A stretch of DNA of 32,711 bases from Bacteroidia bacterium (GTDB taxonomy: Bacteria > Bacteroidota > Bacteroidia > JAIBAJ01): assembly GCA_019695265.1 (NCBI GenBank), contig JAIBAJ010000029.1, forward strand, positions 1 through 32,711, given 5' to 3'. Below are positions 1 to 8,626 of the stretch, piece after piece. The translations under genes were made by a program, and so were the position numbers. Numbering within the stretch: position 1 is the stretch's first letter; each line of letters starts with the position of its first letter. The notes below the pieces were generated by a model. The model saw only the letters and a program-made list of their open reading frames with translations, was not told the DNA's origin and did no database searches.

Positions 1-2
1 TA

Positions 3-407
3 ATCGATGTATATAGCCGCTACATTGTTGGCTGGGATATATCCAATACCATGGATGCCGACTGGGTGGTAAGAACACTTAAAATGGCAGTAGAATCACA
101 TGGCAAACCGCAAATCATCAACTCCGATCAAGGAACTCAATTTACAAGTGAAGAATATATCTCCTATGTCAAGTCACTTCAAACTGTTGCCATTTCAATG
201 GATGGAAAAGGAAGAGCAACTGACAATGCTCATATCGAAAGGTTCTTTAGAACTATAAAGCATGACAGGCTATACCTAAATCCAAGTGCAAACGGACACG
301 AACTTTTTAACGAATGTAACACCTTTATTAACTATTACAATGCAAAAAGAACACACTCTTCCATTGGGAAAATCCCACCAGTGGCCTTATTTAAGAGGGC
401 TGCCTAG
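3..407 (+). CDS. IS3-family transposase OrfB, C-terminal part (truncated by window edge)
   Basis: This is the C-terminal half of a DDE integrase-type (rve) transposase. The open frame runs in from the left edge, where IDVYSRYIVGWDIS is readable, so the N-terminus lies outside the window. The second catalytic aspartate is in NSDQGTQF and the catalytic glutamate in NAHIERFFRTIKHD. The end, with FINYYNAKRTHSSIG followed by a P-x-x-A/L-F motif, is typical of IS3/IS150 OrfB proteins. A 24-bp terminal repeat follows about 90 bp downstream, so the intact right end of one insertion sequence is present. OrfA and the left end are out of view, so whether the element is active cannot be judged. The cas operon faces it from the right. 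Confidence 0.9.
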   Translation: MDVYSRYIVGWDISNTMDADWVVRTLKMAVESHGKPQIINSDQGTQFTSEEYISYVKSLQTVAISMDGKGRATDNAHIERFFRTIKHDRLYLNPSANGHELFNECNTFINYYNAKRTHSSIGKIPPVALFKRAA

Positions 408-493
408 TTATCAACCAAAACCTAAAGTTATGAGTCTCCCCCGAACCCCCTCATTGTTAATTATTTAACCTGTTATTTTTAAATTATATATTT

Positions 494-517
494 GTCCAAT
501 CAAACCCGACCACCTCA
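494..517 (+). repeat. Right terminal inverted repeat of the IS3/IS150-type element
   Basis: Read on the minus strand this 24-mer begins TGAGGTGG and ends ATTGGAC. That is the length and TGA...GGAC pattern of IS150-group ends as I remember them (for example TGAACTGC...GTTGGAC). It lies just after the transposase stop, as expected for the right end. The bases GTT at 518-520 could be the target duplication. The left partner is outside the window, so the assignment rests on pattern only. Confidence 0.6.
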
Positions 518-606
518 GTTCTTTCCCATCTTTGCAACAACAGGATTTGCTGAAAGCCTTGCTAATTCAAGGTTTTTATGGGTTTTTAGAACAAAAAAAT
601 TATGGG

Positions 607-646
607 AAAAATTCCCCGTTTGCTAGAATGTATTCGGGGAATTTTT
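607..646 (-). terminator. Hairpin terminator after cas2 (probably bidirectional)
   Basis: Twelve perfectly paired bases (AAAAATTCCCCG at 607-618 with CGGGGAATTTTT at 635-646) enclose a 16-base loop. The hairpin starts 5 bp beyond the cas2 stop codon. The 3' arm ends in T5 in either direction, so it could stop the cas operon on the minus strand and transcription coming out of the insertion sequence on the plus strand. The remaining 518-606 stretch shows nothing recognisable and no CRISPR repeat. Confidence 0.65.
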
Positions 647-650
647 ATTT

Positions 651-1912
<1,262 letters not shown>

Positions 1913-1934
1913 TGGTTTTTCTTAGTACTTCAAT

Positions 1935-2414
1935 CTAAATTTCTGGTGTTTCTCCTTTATTTCTTCTTTGTAATTCTTCAATATCCAACTTGTCCTTGGG
2001 CCGACCGGTATTAAATTTCATTAAGATTAGGTGATCATAGTGCACAATCGGGAGCGTTAAGTCTTGAAATGGTATTTCTTTCCTTTTCTCCCAAGCTTCA
2101 TCAAAGTCGACCAAATTAACATAAGTTAAAAAGTCGATACGATGAGGTACCTTTCCAATTTGGATACTCTGCTTCTGCGTGAAATCGAGTTGATTGGCAT
2201 ATTCAATTAGTTCCCAGTTGTTGCTTAGTGATTTTAAAGCTGTTATAAATTTAGCTTTGTTTTCATTGGAGGGTTCCAACCAAAAATCTATATCTCCGGT
2301 GTAACGTCCATAGCCATAAAAATTAACAGCATAGCCTCCTATTAAAAGAAATGATACTTGATGCCTTAGCAATCGATTAATTACTAATGAAAACAAGGGG
2401 TCTTTAATGTCCAT
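1935..2414 (-). CDS. Pol beta-fold nucleotidyltransferase embedded in the cas operon
   Basis: This 159-residue protein shows the full minimal nucleotidyltransferase signature: a Gly-Gly loop at 26-27 (LLIGGYAVNFYG), the metal-binding pair Asp41-x-Asp43 in TGDIDFWL, and a third acid, Asp94, in HRIDFL. All three carboxylates are present, so it should be catalytically competent. Such proteins (AbiEii/MNT/DUF6036-like) transfer a nucleotide to tRNA, protein or small molecules, often as toxin or antitoxin parts; which applies here is unknown. Its start codon overlaps the cas9 stop by 11 bp and cas1 follows 22 bp later, implying translational coupling and a shared transcript. No HEPN or AbiEi-like partner gene is adjacent. 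It is not a core cas gene that I recognise. Confidence 0.85.
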   Translation of the reverse strand: MDIKDPLFSLVINRLLRHQVSFLLIGGYAVNFYGYGRYTGDIDFWLEPSNENKAKFITALKSLSNNWELIEYANQLDFTQKQSIQIGKVPHRIDFLTYVNLVDFDEAWEKRKEIPFQDLTLPIVHYDHLILMKFNTGRPKDKLDIEELQRRNKGETPEI

Positions 2415-5400
2415 TTGAAGGATTTATAATTATACGGTTTAAAAGTGCCTTTTTCTCTTCTTCGGAAAGGGTTAGATTGTGAGTGGCTTTTCTTAATTCG
2501 TTTAAGTATTCAAACCTTTGTTCGGGCGACAATTCTTTGGTGAATTCTGCATCCTCCACCTCAAGCTCTTCTAAGGTTGAAAATGAAACAGGTAGGTGAT
2601 ATTTTGGATTAATGTCAGAAACTATTATTGATGCTTGATTTCTATAGTTGTAGTTTGGTGAATTATTCTTGAAGGACTTTATTTTGCCAAGACGGTCAAC
2701 AAATAATTTTATGCAGGATTCTTTTATTCTACTTGAACCATTATTCTCAATGGTCGTTTCTAGTTTATTTAGACTACCAAGTTCTCCAAGTTTTGATTTT
2801 GAATCATAAGATAGTATTAAGGAAGCGAGACTGGAAGGCACAAAATGACACTCTTTCTCTGTACTACTGACCATTTTATAAATCCTACCGACCTGTTCAG
2901 ATGAAAGATTGGTAAAATCAATATTGTTAATGTTATCCATTTCTTCCTCTTTTGGAACATAAACCAAATCATTAGGAGAAAGATAAAACAATAGCCTTTC
3001 GCCATCCGCATTTGTTTCTGGAACTTCAGATAATCCTTGCTTCAACCGCTCAATCACAACATGTAGTGGTATTGTTTCGAAGGAGCGCCCTCCTTGATTC
3101 TTTTGATAAATACCAAAGAATAAATTTGTCCCTTTGGCAGCAACAACAAATTTGTCCTTTTTATTTCCTTTTTCACCAACAGCAAATTTGTTTCCCTTTA
3201 ATTCATACGTTCTGACTTTGAAAATTGGTTGATGTTTTTTCCCATTATTTAATTCAATAATATTGCTGTTCATTAATTCAATTCCATCAGGAGAAAACGC
3301 AATTTCAGGGTGTTCAATTATTTTATCCCCTTTAATTTCATCATACTTTTCTAAGTGCTTAATAAGAATTTTTTGGATACCTGTGTCAGTAATGGAGTCA
3401 ATACGTTTTTTGTTAAACGATTCATTAAGGTTTTCACGAGATGCTACATTGTCTTTATCAATATAGTAAACCTCAACCTTTGATATATCTTTATCATTCC
3501 ATTTAAGATTGAGTTCTTTAAAAAATTTCATAACCTTCTTTTTATCTAACCCTTCTCCTATTAATTCCTTAATTTTTGATTTAAGCGATTTGTCTGCAAT
3601 TGATTCCCAATCATCCAGTGCCCCTCCAAAACTTACGGTCTTTTTTAGAAGGAGTGACACTTTGCCATATACTGTATCTTTGTGAAGTGGTTTGCGAACA
3701 GCCCAGTTTGTTCTACCAGTTTGCATTTCAAATCCTTTAGCCTTTTTACCTTCAATTTCTTTCCATTTTAGATAACGATTCTTCGTTTCATTTAAAATTC
3801 GGGTGTTTTGCTTAAATGAAATAATTGTTACGTTTAAATGGTCTTTACAATCTTTCGTTAGGCTAGGCCAAGGTTTATAAAATACCCATTGGTATTTATT
3901 GCTTGAACTATCTTCAAACTTCTTAAAACATAATAGCCGTTTTAAATCTTCCCGCTTTTTTTGCTTTAACTCTTTGGAATTCTTTCCAATTGCATTTTCA
4001 TTGTTTAAATAATTTATATGGCTTCGAGTAGCTAATGCTATAATCAGGGCATCTAATGCATGGTGTCGATGATCAATCCGCTTTTTCTGAAACCCTTTTT
4101 GCAGTTCAAATGGAACATTGGGTATTTCTTTTTGATGCTTTACACTATAAGAAGTAAAGTTCTTGCTTTTTGTTAGATTGTTTAAACGTTCAAAACGAGA
4201 TATAATCAATTCGTTCCACACATCATTCAAACCCCAATCTTGCCTTAGTATTGAAGTTACTCCCCCACTAGTAGATATAACATTTTTCGAAGTAGTTTCT
4301 TTCTCACCTTCTTCTCTAACAATGTTTGAAAGTAGGTTTTTTATTACTTTACTTATATATCTTGTGTCATTCATTTGTCGTTCAACCATCTTCTCTGGAA
4401 TATCTTCTAGCTTAAGCTTTTTCAATTTAGCCTTATTGTTAGAAAAGTACCTAGATATATGATCGGAATATTCATTTTCTGTAAGAATGGTTACTTTTTT
4501 TCCGAAATTCAATGAAACCTGTTGTGAACCAAATTCTTTTATAAACTCCATTCCCAACATATTACCCTTAACTTTATTTACCTCTGCTTCACAGATAACC
4601 TTGTTACTTAAAGAATCATCAAAAAATCGAGACTGTGGAATAATATGTTCAATTTCATATGCTGAAGTAAATAGTTTATTCAAAGGGATTATTTCACGGG
4701 TATATGGTGAAATATAACCCTGTTCTAACCAAAGTTTATATCGAACTAACTCTGCTTGAGTTGGTTGATTACTCTTTTGTATTTTGAGAATATCTTCCGG
4801 TATTTCATTTACAGAATTAATTATACCTTCTTCATAAATCTTTAGTATCTCTTGTTGACTATTAGAATAGGGTCTTACGTTTTCAATATTTTTATCGTTC
4901 TTTAGTTCAGATAAAAGGGCCTTTATCCTAAGGTTTGTTGATTCGTTTTTTAAAATATTCTCTGTTAACCGTTTTCGTTCCGCTGCAGGAAGTTTCATCT
5001 CTCTTCCCAGTTCAATATGAATTTCATTAAAGAATTCCGGTTGACCTTTGCCATATTCTACCCATATATCTTTTACCACACGCAAGGTTTCAGAAACAAT
5101 TTGCTCAACAATAGGATTTCGAAGTGAATTTTGCTTAAATCCGTCCTCTTGTTTTGGATCAAGAAAATGTGATATATCATTGGATGTTTCCCATTTTTTT
5201 ATTTCACCTTCTTCAGAATGTCTGCCATAAACAACATAACAGGCAATATAAAGTGGTAAATCCTTATATGAATCTAAATCATCATTTAGCTTTTCTAACT
5301 CATCAAGCAGTTTAGAATTAATCGTTTTTTTATATTCATCATTCGCTTTGAGATTATTCTCTCTTAATTTTCCCACAATCCCATCTATATTTATCTTATA

Positions 5401-7329
5401 ACTAGGCACCTTTTGCCAAACATCTTCACTTTTCCAGTATTTACCCGCTCGCATTAAAGGCAATAGCTTTTTAACTGCTTTTTCTGAATAGGATCCGTAT
5501 GATTTTTCAAACTGAGGGAACTTTTTGAATTGTTCAACAAAATCCAACTCTAGTTTGTTTTTATTAGCAAAGGTTTTTAAGGCTTTTTCTATCTCGTATT
5601 TATCTTCAACCGAGTAAAGGATATGCCATAAAGAAATTTCCTTCTCAATTTTTAGAAAATCTTTTGGAACATTTTGGCACTTATCTAAACGCCCCATTAT
5701 TAATGATCTAGTTTCATTACATGGGTATCTTTTATCTATTACATAATTCCAACGATGTTTTTTTTCACTAAGATTGAAATAATTAAGTATAGCCTTTTGC
5801 TCTATCTCTTTTCTACCATTAAGCCATTCGAATAATTTAACATACTCATTTTCTGAAGGAATTAATTTGAGAGTAATATCTAATCCGCTTTCTATTTCTA
5901 GGATTTTTAAATTCTTAATCCATTGCCAAAGCCTAAATTCCTGAAATAAAGGATGCGATTTTGCAATACATTTTAAAGGCTGCCAAACCCAATTACCCTC
6001 TTTATCTTTATGAATTCTTCTTTCATATCTACAATTGCTAATTGAAGATTTTTTAGTTTTCAAAGGCCGTTGATAAAAGAGAATATCTTCTATAAATAAA
6101 TAGGCAAAGCCTTTATTTTTTATGTTTCCTTTATGAGATTCATTATTAACATAAAGTTCATTAATACAATCATTGTAAATGGATATGTTACTTAATTCGG
6201 AATGAAATGCGCTTTGAGTTTCTAATATTGCTTTCAGTTCCTGTTTGTAAAACTTCCGTTCTATTGTGCGAATTAATTTCCCTTTTACTTTTTGATTGGG
6301 ATTTTTTAGGAGGGCATCATAAATATATGCACCAACGGTTTTGCCACTTTTCTCAATGGTGTATTCGGTTCGAAATTTTATTTTGCTATATAACTTCCCC
6401 TTCTTTTTGGCATCAATAATTTTCTCAATTTCTTCGAATGTAGGCAAGATTTCTACTTTAATTTTGGCTTTTGTTTCATTTTTACCTTTTGTATATTTTA
6501 TAGTACCATCCGCGTTTAATTCGGTTGTAATTATAAAATCTTTAAATGTGCCTACCCAAGAATCAAAACCGTTTGTTGAGGTTCTGTTTAACTCCAAGCC
6601 ATTTTCTAGAATTATTTTATACCAATAATACCCGTCCTTTTTATCCTTTTCACCTTTTATACAATTAACTACTTTTAAATTCTGCACTTCTGTTATAACA
6701 TCATCTCTTTCACCTTCCTCATCTTCTCCCCTTAGTTGATAATAGCCTCTTTTCTGATTGAAATTTAGAAGTAACCACGCCAGTTCTTCCTTTTCAATTT
6801 TTTCTGAAAGTGCTTTTTTGCGTAAATAATAAAGAGTCCAGTCAAAAGGCACTTTTTTCCCTCCTGATAATAGTTCGGGCTGATTTGTTGAAAAATCAGC
6901 TATCATTTCTTGAAACGACTTTTGAAAAACAAATTCATACCTTTTGGTTTCTTCATTAAACCGATAAGCCAATTTTGGCTCAGTTCCTTCTTTAAATTGT
7001 CCCAAACGCTTGTCAAAATCAATTTGACTTGAATAATGTTCAGGTAAAAAATCCAATACATTTAACACACGATGCAATCGCTCTCGTCTAAGCAATTCTC
7101 TTTCTCTTAAGCGTCGAACACTCCTGTAATGTCTTCTTTCTGCAGTCTGGGAAATAGTATTTCCTTTTTCAAACTCACCCATAATTTCCTGTGACATAGG
7201 AATAATACGGCTGCCCATTCCTAAAATTTTTCCTTTCCAATTCTCGTGAGTAGTTTCAGACGCATTACTTTCAACCAAAGCCCAACCAATACTGTTGGTT
7301 CCTAAATCCAATCCTAAAATTTTCTTCAT
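2404..7329 (-). CDS. cas9: Type II-C CRISPR RNA-guided endonuclease Cas9, unusually long
   Basis: Cas9 cuts DNA matching the crRNA guide using a RuvC and an HNH nuclease. RuvC-I is at the start (ILGLDLGTNSIGWA, Asp8). An Arg-rich bridge helix follows at about 64-90. RuvC-II has Glu773 in EIHIELGREM. The HNH domain has the catalytic His895 in YEIEHIIPQ, followed by SNKVICEAEVNKVKGN. RuvC-III has HHALDAL with Asp1093. All catalytic residues are present. At 1641 residues it is longer than most type II-C Cas9 proteins (roughly 1000-1500) and close to the 1629 of Francisella Cas9. The extra length is in the REC lobe and in a C-terminal part of nearly 550 residues after RuvC-III that should include the PAM-interacting domain. 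Absence of cas4 and csn2, plus the gene order, supports II-C. Confidence 0.98.
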   Translation of the reverse strand: MKKILGLDLGTNSIGWALVESNASETTHENWKGKILGMGSRIIPMSQEIMGEFEKGNTISQTAERRHYRSVRRLRERELLRRERLHRVLNVLDFLPEHYSSQIDFDKRLGQFKEGTEPKLAYRFNEETKRYEFVFQKSFQEMIADFSTNQPELLSGGKKVPFDWTLYYLRKKALSEKIEKEELAWLLLNFNQKRGYYQLRGEDEEGERDDVITEVQNLKVVNCIKGEKDKKDGYYWYKIILENGLELNRTSTNGFDSWVGTFKDFIITTELNADGTIKYTKGKNETKAKIKVEILPTFEEIEKIIDAKKKGKLYSKIKFRTEYTIEKSGKTVGAYIYDALLKNPNQKVKGKLIRTIERKFYKQELKAILETQSAFHSELSNISIYNDCINELYVNNESHKGNIKNKGFAYLFIEDILFYQRPLKTKKSSISNCRYERRIHKDKEGNWVWQPLKCIAKSHPLFQEFRLWQWIKNLKILEIESGLDITLKLIPSENEYVKLFEWLNGRKEIEQKAILNYFNLSEKKHRWNYVIDKRYPCNETRSLIMGRLDKCQNVPKDFLKIEKEISLWHILYSVEDKYEIEKALKTFANKNKLELDFVEQFKKFPQFEKSYGSYSEKAVKKLLPLMRAGKYWKSEDVWQKVPSYKINIDGIVGKLRENNLKANDEYKKTINSKLLDELEKLNDDLDSYKDLPLYIACYVVYGRHSEEGEIKKWETSNDISHFLDPKQEDGFKQNSLRNPIVEQIVSETLRVVKDIWVEYGKGQPEFFNEIHIELGREMKLPAAERKRLTENILKNESTNLRIKALLSELKNDKNIENVRPYSNSQQEILKIYEEGIINSVNEIPEDILKIQKSNQPTQAELVRYKLWLEQGYISPYTREIIPLNKLFTSAYEIEHIIPQSRFFDDSLSNKVICEAEVNKVKGNMLGMEFIKEFGSQQVSLNFGKKVTILTENEYSDHISRYFSNNKAKLKKLKLEDIPEKMVERQMNDTRYISKVIKNLLSNIVREEGEKETTSKNVISTSGGVTSILRQDWGLNDVWNELIISRFERLNNLTKSKNFTSYSVKHQKEIPNVPFELQKGFQKKRIDHRHHALDALIIALATRSHINYLNNENAIGKNSKELKQKKREDLKRLLCFKKFEDSSSNKYQWVFYKPWPSLTKDCKDHLNVTIISFKQNTRILNETKNRYLKWKEIEGKKAKGFEMQTGRTNWAVRKPLHKDTVYGKVSLLLKKTVSFGGALDDWESIADKSLKSKIKELIGEGLDKKKVMKFFKELNLKWNDKDISKVEVYYIDKDNVASRENLNESFNKKRIDSITDTGIQKILIKHLEKYDEIKGDKIIEHPEIAFSPDGIELMNSNIIELNNGKKHQPIFKVRTYELKGNKFAVGEKGNKKDKFVVAAKGTNLFFGIYQKNQGGRSFETIPLHVVIERLKQGLSEVPETNADGERLLFYLSPNDLVYVPKEEEMDNINNIDFTNLSSEQVGRIYKMVSSTEKECHFVPSSLASLILSYDSKSKLGELGSLNKLETTIENNGSSRIKESCIKLFVDRLGKIKSFKNNSPNYNYRNQASIIVSDINPKYHLPVSFSTLEELEVEDAEFTKELSPEQRFEYLNELRKATHNLTLSEEEKKALLNRIIINPSNGH

Positions 7330-7342
7330 TTTTATTTATTTA

Positions 7343-7378
7343 CAAAAGTTATACTATATTTGTCCCATTGAAAGCAAA
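7343..7378 (-). promoter_or_regulatory. Possible cas9 promoter overlapping the tracrRNA 5' end
   Basis: On the minus strand a TTTG (7375-7378) stands about 21 bp before TATAACTTTTG, which resembles the Bacteroidota -7 box TAnnTTTG but with one extra T. The cas9 start codon is about 14 bp further on. If correct, the cas9 promoter lies inside the divergent tracrRNA promoter and anti-repeat. The match is imperfect. Confidence 0.3.
7355..7362 (+). promoter_or_regulatory. tracrRNA -7 promoter element (TATATTTG)
   Basis: TATATTTG is an exact match to the Bacteroidota -7 consensus TAnnTTTG, placed about 6 bp before the anti-repeat on the plus strand. A clear -33 TTTG is not present at the usual distance (only TTTA near 7331), so the promoter may be weak. 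Confidence 0.5.
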
Positions 7379-7441
7379 TCACAATAAGGATTATTCCGTT
7401 GTGAAAACATTTAAGGCGGCGTAAGTCGCCTTTTCTTTTTT
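7368..7441 (+). ncRNA. tracrRNA of the type II-C locus
   Basis: Divergent from cas9. The anti-repeat is at 7368-7384 (TTGAAAGCAAATCACAA), so the missing CRISPR repeat should begin (G)TTGTGATTTGCTTTCAA, which is the usual 5' end of Bacteroidota II-C repeats. A small GGA-TTAT-TCC nexus-like hairpin follows at 7388-7397. The 3' end is an 8-bp hairpin (7413-7420 with 7425-7432, one G-U pair) closed by a GUAA (GNRA) tetraloop and followed by a T-rich run, which doubles as a Rho-independent terminator. The anti-repeat, nexus, terminator order is canonical. Exact 5' and 3' ends are estimated. It would pair with crRNA precursors and be loaded into Cas9. Confidence 0.88.
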
Positions 7442-7649
7442 ATTTTGCTGCTAAAATAATTATTTCATTTTACATTTCCAAAACAGGATATAATTTTAAC
7501 ATTTTGCTGCTTTTTAAGCAATATTAATATAATTGGATAAAATTTTATCCAAACAAAACATATAAATTTAATCTTATATTTCAACCTCATTTACTCTTTG
7601 TTTGATAATAACAACCTTTTAATTAGCCTATTCTATATCAATTACCCCC
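7442..7649. other. AT-rich spacer with a 20-bp perfect palindrome at 7533-7552
   Basis: No gene is seen. TTGGATAAAATTTTATCCAA (7533-7552) is a perfect 20-bp palindrome, the right size for a dimeric repressor site. The 11-mer ATTTTGCTGCT occurs twice as a direct repeat, at 7442 and 7501. No CRISPR repeat is visible. The stretch separates the tracrRNA from the broken HEAT-repeat gene. Confidence 0.5.
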
Positions 7650-8162
7650 ATGCCCATCTCCTCCATCCTACTCGACCCTACTCTTAAACCCAAACAAAAA
7701 ACCGAAGCCATTGCACAGCAGTTGCAAAATGGATTACTTAGCGAAGCCAATTGATTAGCCTTTTCTCTAAAGGCCAAAGACCCTGCCAAAGCCACCTGCA
7801 TCGAAGCCATGGAGTTAGCCACCCAAAAACAACCTGAATTACTTTCCATAGCAGGCTTTGAATTTGTAGTAAATCAATTAACAGCCAAAGCCCCCCGAAT
7901 AAAATGGGAAAGCGCTAAAGTGATAGCCAATACCGCCCAAAATTTTGTCAACCAACTCGATAAGGCTATCGTTAATTTGTTAGACAATGCCGAGCATACC
8001 GGAACCGTAGTGCGTTGGAGCGCTGCAACCGCATTGATTGCCATTGCAGCCCTTAAAACAAAACACCATAACAATTTGATTCCTGCCTTGGAAGCCCTTT
8101 GCTTAAAAGAAGAAAAAGGAAGTATACAGAAAATCTATAAAAAGGGCCTGAAGAATAGTTAG
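7650..8162 (+). pseudogene. HEAT-repeat protein gene interrupted by one in-frame TGA
   Basis: An ATG at 7650 opens a frame reading MPISSILLDPTLKPKQKTE, which meets TGA at 7752-7754 and then continues in the same frame without another stop to 8162. The downstream part (KAPRIKWESAKVIANTAQNF, then TVVRWSAATALIAIAALK) shows the paired amphipathic helices of HEAT-like repeats; such short proteins act as scaffolds or binding modules. The two parts together would be about 170 residues. The simplest reading is a nonsense mutation (a sense codon such as TGG or CGA changed to TGA). A 117-residue product from ATG 7809 could still be made. TGA is used as a normal stop elsewhere in the window, so recoding is unlikely. 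Confidence 0.6.
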
Positions 8163-8235
8163 GGTAGATTGAAAAAAAACTAGCTATTGATTGTCAACCG
8201 CATAAGTGTTTTGGATTAAATGCTACACGAATAGA

Positions 8236-8388
8236 TTGCACCTCGGGCAACGATAGAGGCAAGTAGCCCACAGGACCCCGACGGCGTTAGCCTAGGGGGA
8301 CGAGGACTACAGCCGATAGCGTGACCCGAACGCCCAGGCAAGTTTTTTGGCTTTTGCAGTCCTGTTGTTGGGCGGAGGGGGCCCGCAT
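8236..8388 (-). repeat. Structured dispersed repeat, copy A (153 bp)
   Basis: This is one of five full copies of the same GC-rich element in the window (others at 10991, 15470, 17805, 28913; a truncated one at 32695). In the sense used here it starts with a GCGG-GCCCCCT-CCGC hairpin, has a variable linker of about 35-43 bp, and ends with a conserved core of about 90 bp. The core runs from TTCGGGTCACGCTATCGG to CTCTATCGTTGCCCG. Nested helices pair CGGG with CCCG, GTAGTCC with GGGCTAC, an inner four-base stem (CCCC/GGGG in this copy), and GGC with GCC around a four-base loop. It lies in the gap between the HEAT-repeat pseudogene and the convergent gmhB-like gene. It has no coding capacity that I trust. 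Confidence 0.85.
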
Positions 8389-8521
8389 AATTCATATATT
8401 AAAAATGATTTAACTCTTCCGGATAAAGGTATTTATAACACCTCATTTGTCTACTACAACAACACCCTCGGATTAACCCTTAAAAACTCCTGCCAGCTTA
8501 TCCCATTCTGTTCAAGACCAA

Positions 8522-8563
8522 TTACTCAGGGCATTGAGTAAAATTACTCAATACCCTGAGTAA
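8522..8563. repeat. 20-bp inverted repeat after the gmhB-like gene
   Basis: TTACTCAGGGCATTGAGTAA (8522-8541) and TTACTCAATACCCTGAGTAA (8544-8563) are reverse complements with a single mismatch and only 2 bp between them. Each arm is also a small hairpin by itself (ACTCA...TGAGT), so a cross-shaped fold is possible. It lies 60 bp beyond the gmhB-like stop. There is no T-run after it on either strand, so it is not a classical terminator; a transcript-end stabiliser or protein-binding site is equally likely. Confidence 0.55.
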
Positions 8564-8626
8564 AACAAACCGCCAAAACCATTTGCAAGGAATCTCTTCC
8601 TAAAGCCCAACCACGTTCCGCTTCTC

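Noticed and set aside
2817-6628. Several open frames of 60-99 codons inside cas9 on both strands
   Set aside because: They are shadows of the cas9 coding sequence with low-complexity or hydrophobic random composition.
7752-7754. TGA as a recoded sense codon (tryptophan, glycine or selenocysteine)
   Set aside because: TGA ends several other frames normally (for example just before 18402), there is no SECIS-like hairpin recognised, and one isolated case fits a mutation better.
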